DNA of 64,000 nt from DATAOG01 sp963757395 (lineage in GTDB: Bacteria > Pseudomonadota > Alphaproteobacteria > Geminicoccales > Geminicoccaceae): the NCBI GenBank assembly GCA_963757395.1, contig CAVWRK010000013.1:558001-622000 (forward strand), given 5' to 3'. Each line of letters opens with the position of its first letter. The first letter of the stretch is position 1. Made by a program: the position numbers and the translations under genes. This document shows positions 62,991 through 64,000 of this stretch, piece after piece. Under the pieces are notes generated by a model. The model was given only the letters and a program-made list of their open reading frames with translations. It did not search any database and was not told the DNA's origin.

Positions 62991-64000
62991 TCAGGCGGCA
63001 AAGCGCCGGATCAGCGCGCCGAGCAGGGCCAGTGCCAGACCAATCCAGAGCAGGCTGATCAGGGGATAGACCTTGAGCACGACCGGCACCGTCGTGACCT
63101 GCCGGGTGGTGGCCGCGGATGAAGCGCCGCCCGTGGCGAGGCCGGCGGCGTAGTCGATCGCTGGTAGCCAGACTTGGACGTCCCGCAAGAGGCCCCGGTG
63201 GATGAACGGGTGGATCATCTGGGTCGCCCCGCTGGCGTAGCGGGCGTAGCGGTAGTCGAGGATCTCGCACATCAGTCGGACCGGGCCTCGGTCGCCAGCC
63301 GCGGGCGGCCGATCGTCCCGATAGACGCTGTGCCCCTGCTCGCTCTCGATCACCCGGCCGTCCTGGGCGAGCTCCCAACTGACCCGGGCGATCGAGCGGA
63401 AGCCGCCGCCGCGCGCGCCATCGGGCGCCATCGCCTCGTCCTCCAGGTGGACGCTGACCGTGAAGCCGTCGGGCAGGCGGATCGGCTGACCGAAGCCATC
63501 CGGCCAAATGATCATCTTCTGGGCGTAGGAATCAAGGATCGTGGCCGCGCTGCCGCCGAGCAGCGCCAGCGTGACGCCGCCGTGGATCAGGGCGAGCGGC
63601 AGGCCGTAGCGCCAGAAGCGACCCTCGATGGCGCTCCGCCGGGCGGCGCCGGCGCTCCAGACCAGCACCGAGATCAGCAGATAGAGCGAGGCGACGACCA
63701 GGACGTCGAGCCTGGGAAAAATCGCGACCGTCGAGGACGAGGTGAAGCCGGTGCCGGTGAACAGGCGGCCGAGCGGGCGCAGCCAGATCGCGACGGCGAG
63801 CGCGAGGCCCGCGACCCCGGCGGTGACCGACCAGCGCGCGGTCCGGTTGCCGAGCGGCAGGAAGTAGTGGCCGGCGGCCAGCGCCAGCAGGGTTGCGATC
63901 GGCGCCAGCCAGGCGTTGGCGGCATAGCGGTCGACGTCCCATTGGGCAAAGGCGGCGCGCAGCGCCTGCAACTCGCCCGCGCGCGTCCAGCGGGTCAAAG
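62991..64000 (-). CDS. ccmF: CcmF-like cytochrome c maturation protein, C-terminal part (partial)
   Basis: The frame is open to the right edge; the TTG at 63998 is not a convincing start, so the N-terminal part lies outside the window. Several membrane helices (WLAPIATLLALAAGHYFLPL, LDVLVVASLYLLISVLVW, PLALIHGGVTLALLGGSAAT) are followed by a long periplasmic domain and a last helix (KVYPLISLLWIGLALALLGA). The ordered ending HPFIHRGLLRDVQVW and then KVYPLISLLW is characteristic of the CcmF C-terminal region, which contacts heme and apocytochrome c. The rest of CcmF cannot be checked. It would serve cytochromes such as the one at 2.1-3.2 kb. Confidence 0.6.
   Translation of the reverse strand, partial: LTRWTRAGELQALRAAFAQWDVDRYAANAWLAPIATLLALAAGHYFLPLGNRTARWSVTAGVAGLALAVAIWLRPLGRLFTGTGFTSSSTVAIFPRLDVLVVASLYLLISVLVWSAGAARRSAIEGRFWRYGLPLALIHGGVTLALLGGSAATILDSYAQKMIIWPDGFGQPIRLPDGFTVSVHLEDEAMAPDGARGGGFRSIARVSWELAQDGRVIESEQGHSVYRDDRPPAAGDRGPVRLMCEILDYRYARYASGATQMIHPFIHRGLLRDVQVWLPAIDYAAGLATGGASSAATTRQVTTVPVVLKVYPLISLLWIGLALALLGALIRRFAA

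Overview
The window is a GC-rich chromosomal segment, most likely from an alphaproteobacterium. The clues are the gene order cytochrome c, kdsB, pheA; a short PutA without a DNA-binding domain; the MaeB malic enzyme with a phosphotransacetylase tail; and an NAD kinase of the short alphaproteobacterial type. A Rhodospirillales/Geminicoccales-like organism fits, but no marker here settles the order. Genes are dense, with many 4-base ATGA overlaps.

Region 1 (1-37.6 kb) is core chromosome. It starts with a truncated YejA-type peptide-binding protein, hisN and a tandem two-domain cytochrome c, with kdsB and pheA opposite them. A long minus-strand run (18.07 to 5.06 kb) follows: maeB, mgtE, isovaleryl-CoA dehydrogenase, a vapBC toxin-antitoxin pair, a chromene-carboxylate-isomerase-like protein, LiuC, an anion transporter, leucine dehydrogenase and putA. 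Three of these genes are steps of leucine breakdown and putA breaks down proline, so the run looks like amino-acid catabolism feeding acetyl-CoA and malate metabolism. Next come tRNA-Leu(GAG), lipB, acyP, a secreted pentapeptide-repeat protein, a PAS-GGDEF-EAL protein, nnr, a TerB-like protein, psuG, a degenerate receiver-HPt protein, an OmpA lipoprotein, moaA, nadK, apt, a Wzz/BY-kinase exopolysaccharide protein, a DUF192 protein, an aspartate aminotransferase, a lytic transglycosylase, an N-formylglutamate amidohydrolase and tRNA-Val(GAC).

Region 2 (37.65 to about 61.5 kb) is an accessory island joined to tRNA-Val. The integrase gene reads into the tRNA. It holds a decayed excisionase, two tandem group II introns with damaged reverse transcriptases, and a prophage broken into scattered pieces (tape measure, tail hub, portal fused to ClpP protease, head-tail stopper twice, a LamG-like tail piece). 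Between the pieces lie two intact cargo blocks. Block A (43.4-48.7 kb) is a four-gene overlapping operon: a membrane adenylate cyclase, a PrmC-like methyltransferase, a solute-binding/permease fusion and a second permease, with no ATPase. Block B (52.2-61.0 kb) has two ribose-type ABC importers in mirror-image gene order around an amidase and a C45 Ntn-hydrolase, which suggests uptake and hydrolysis of an amide-containing compound.

Region 3 (61.6-64 kb) has a ruined SAM-domain/cyclase/hydrolase gene and the C-terminal part of a CcmF-like cytochrome c maturation protein.

An unusual feature of the whole window is the number of single-base frameshifts in otherwise well-conserved genes. Three in core genes have the same form: one extra A inside what would be a GANTC (CcrM methylation) site. 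This may be methylation-linked sequencing error or a mutational hotspot. Gene calls that depend on these frameshifts are marked.
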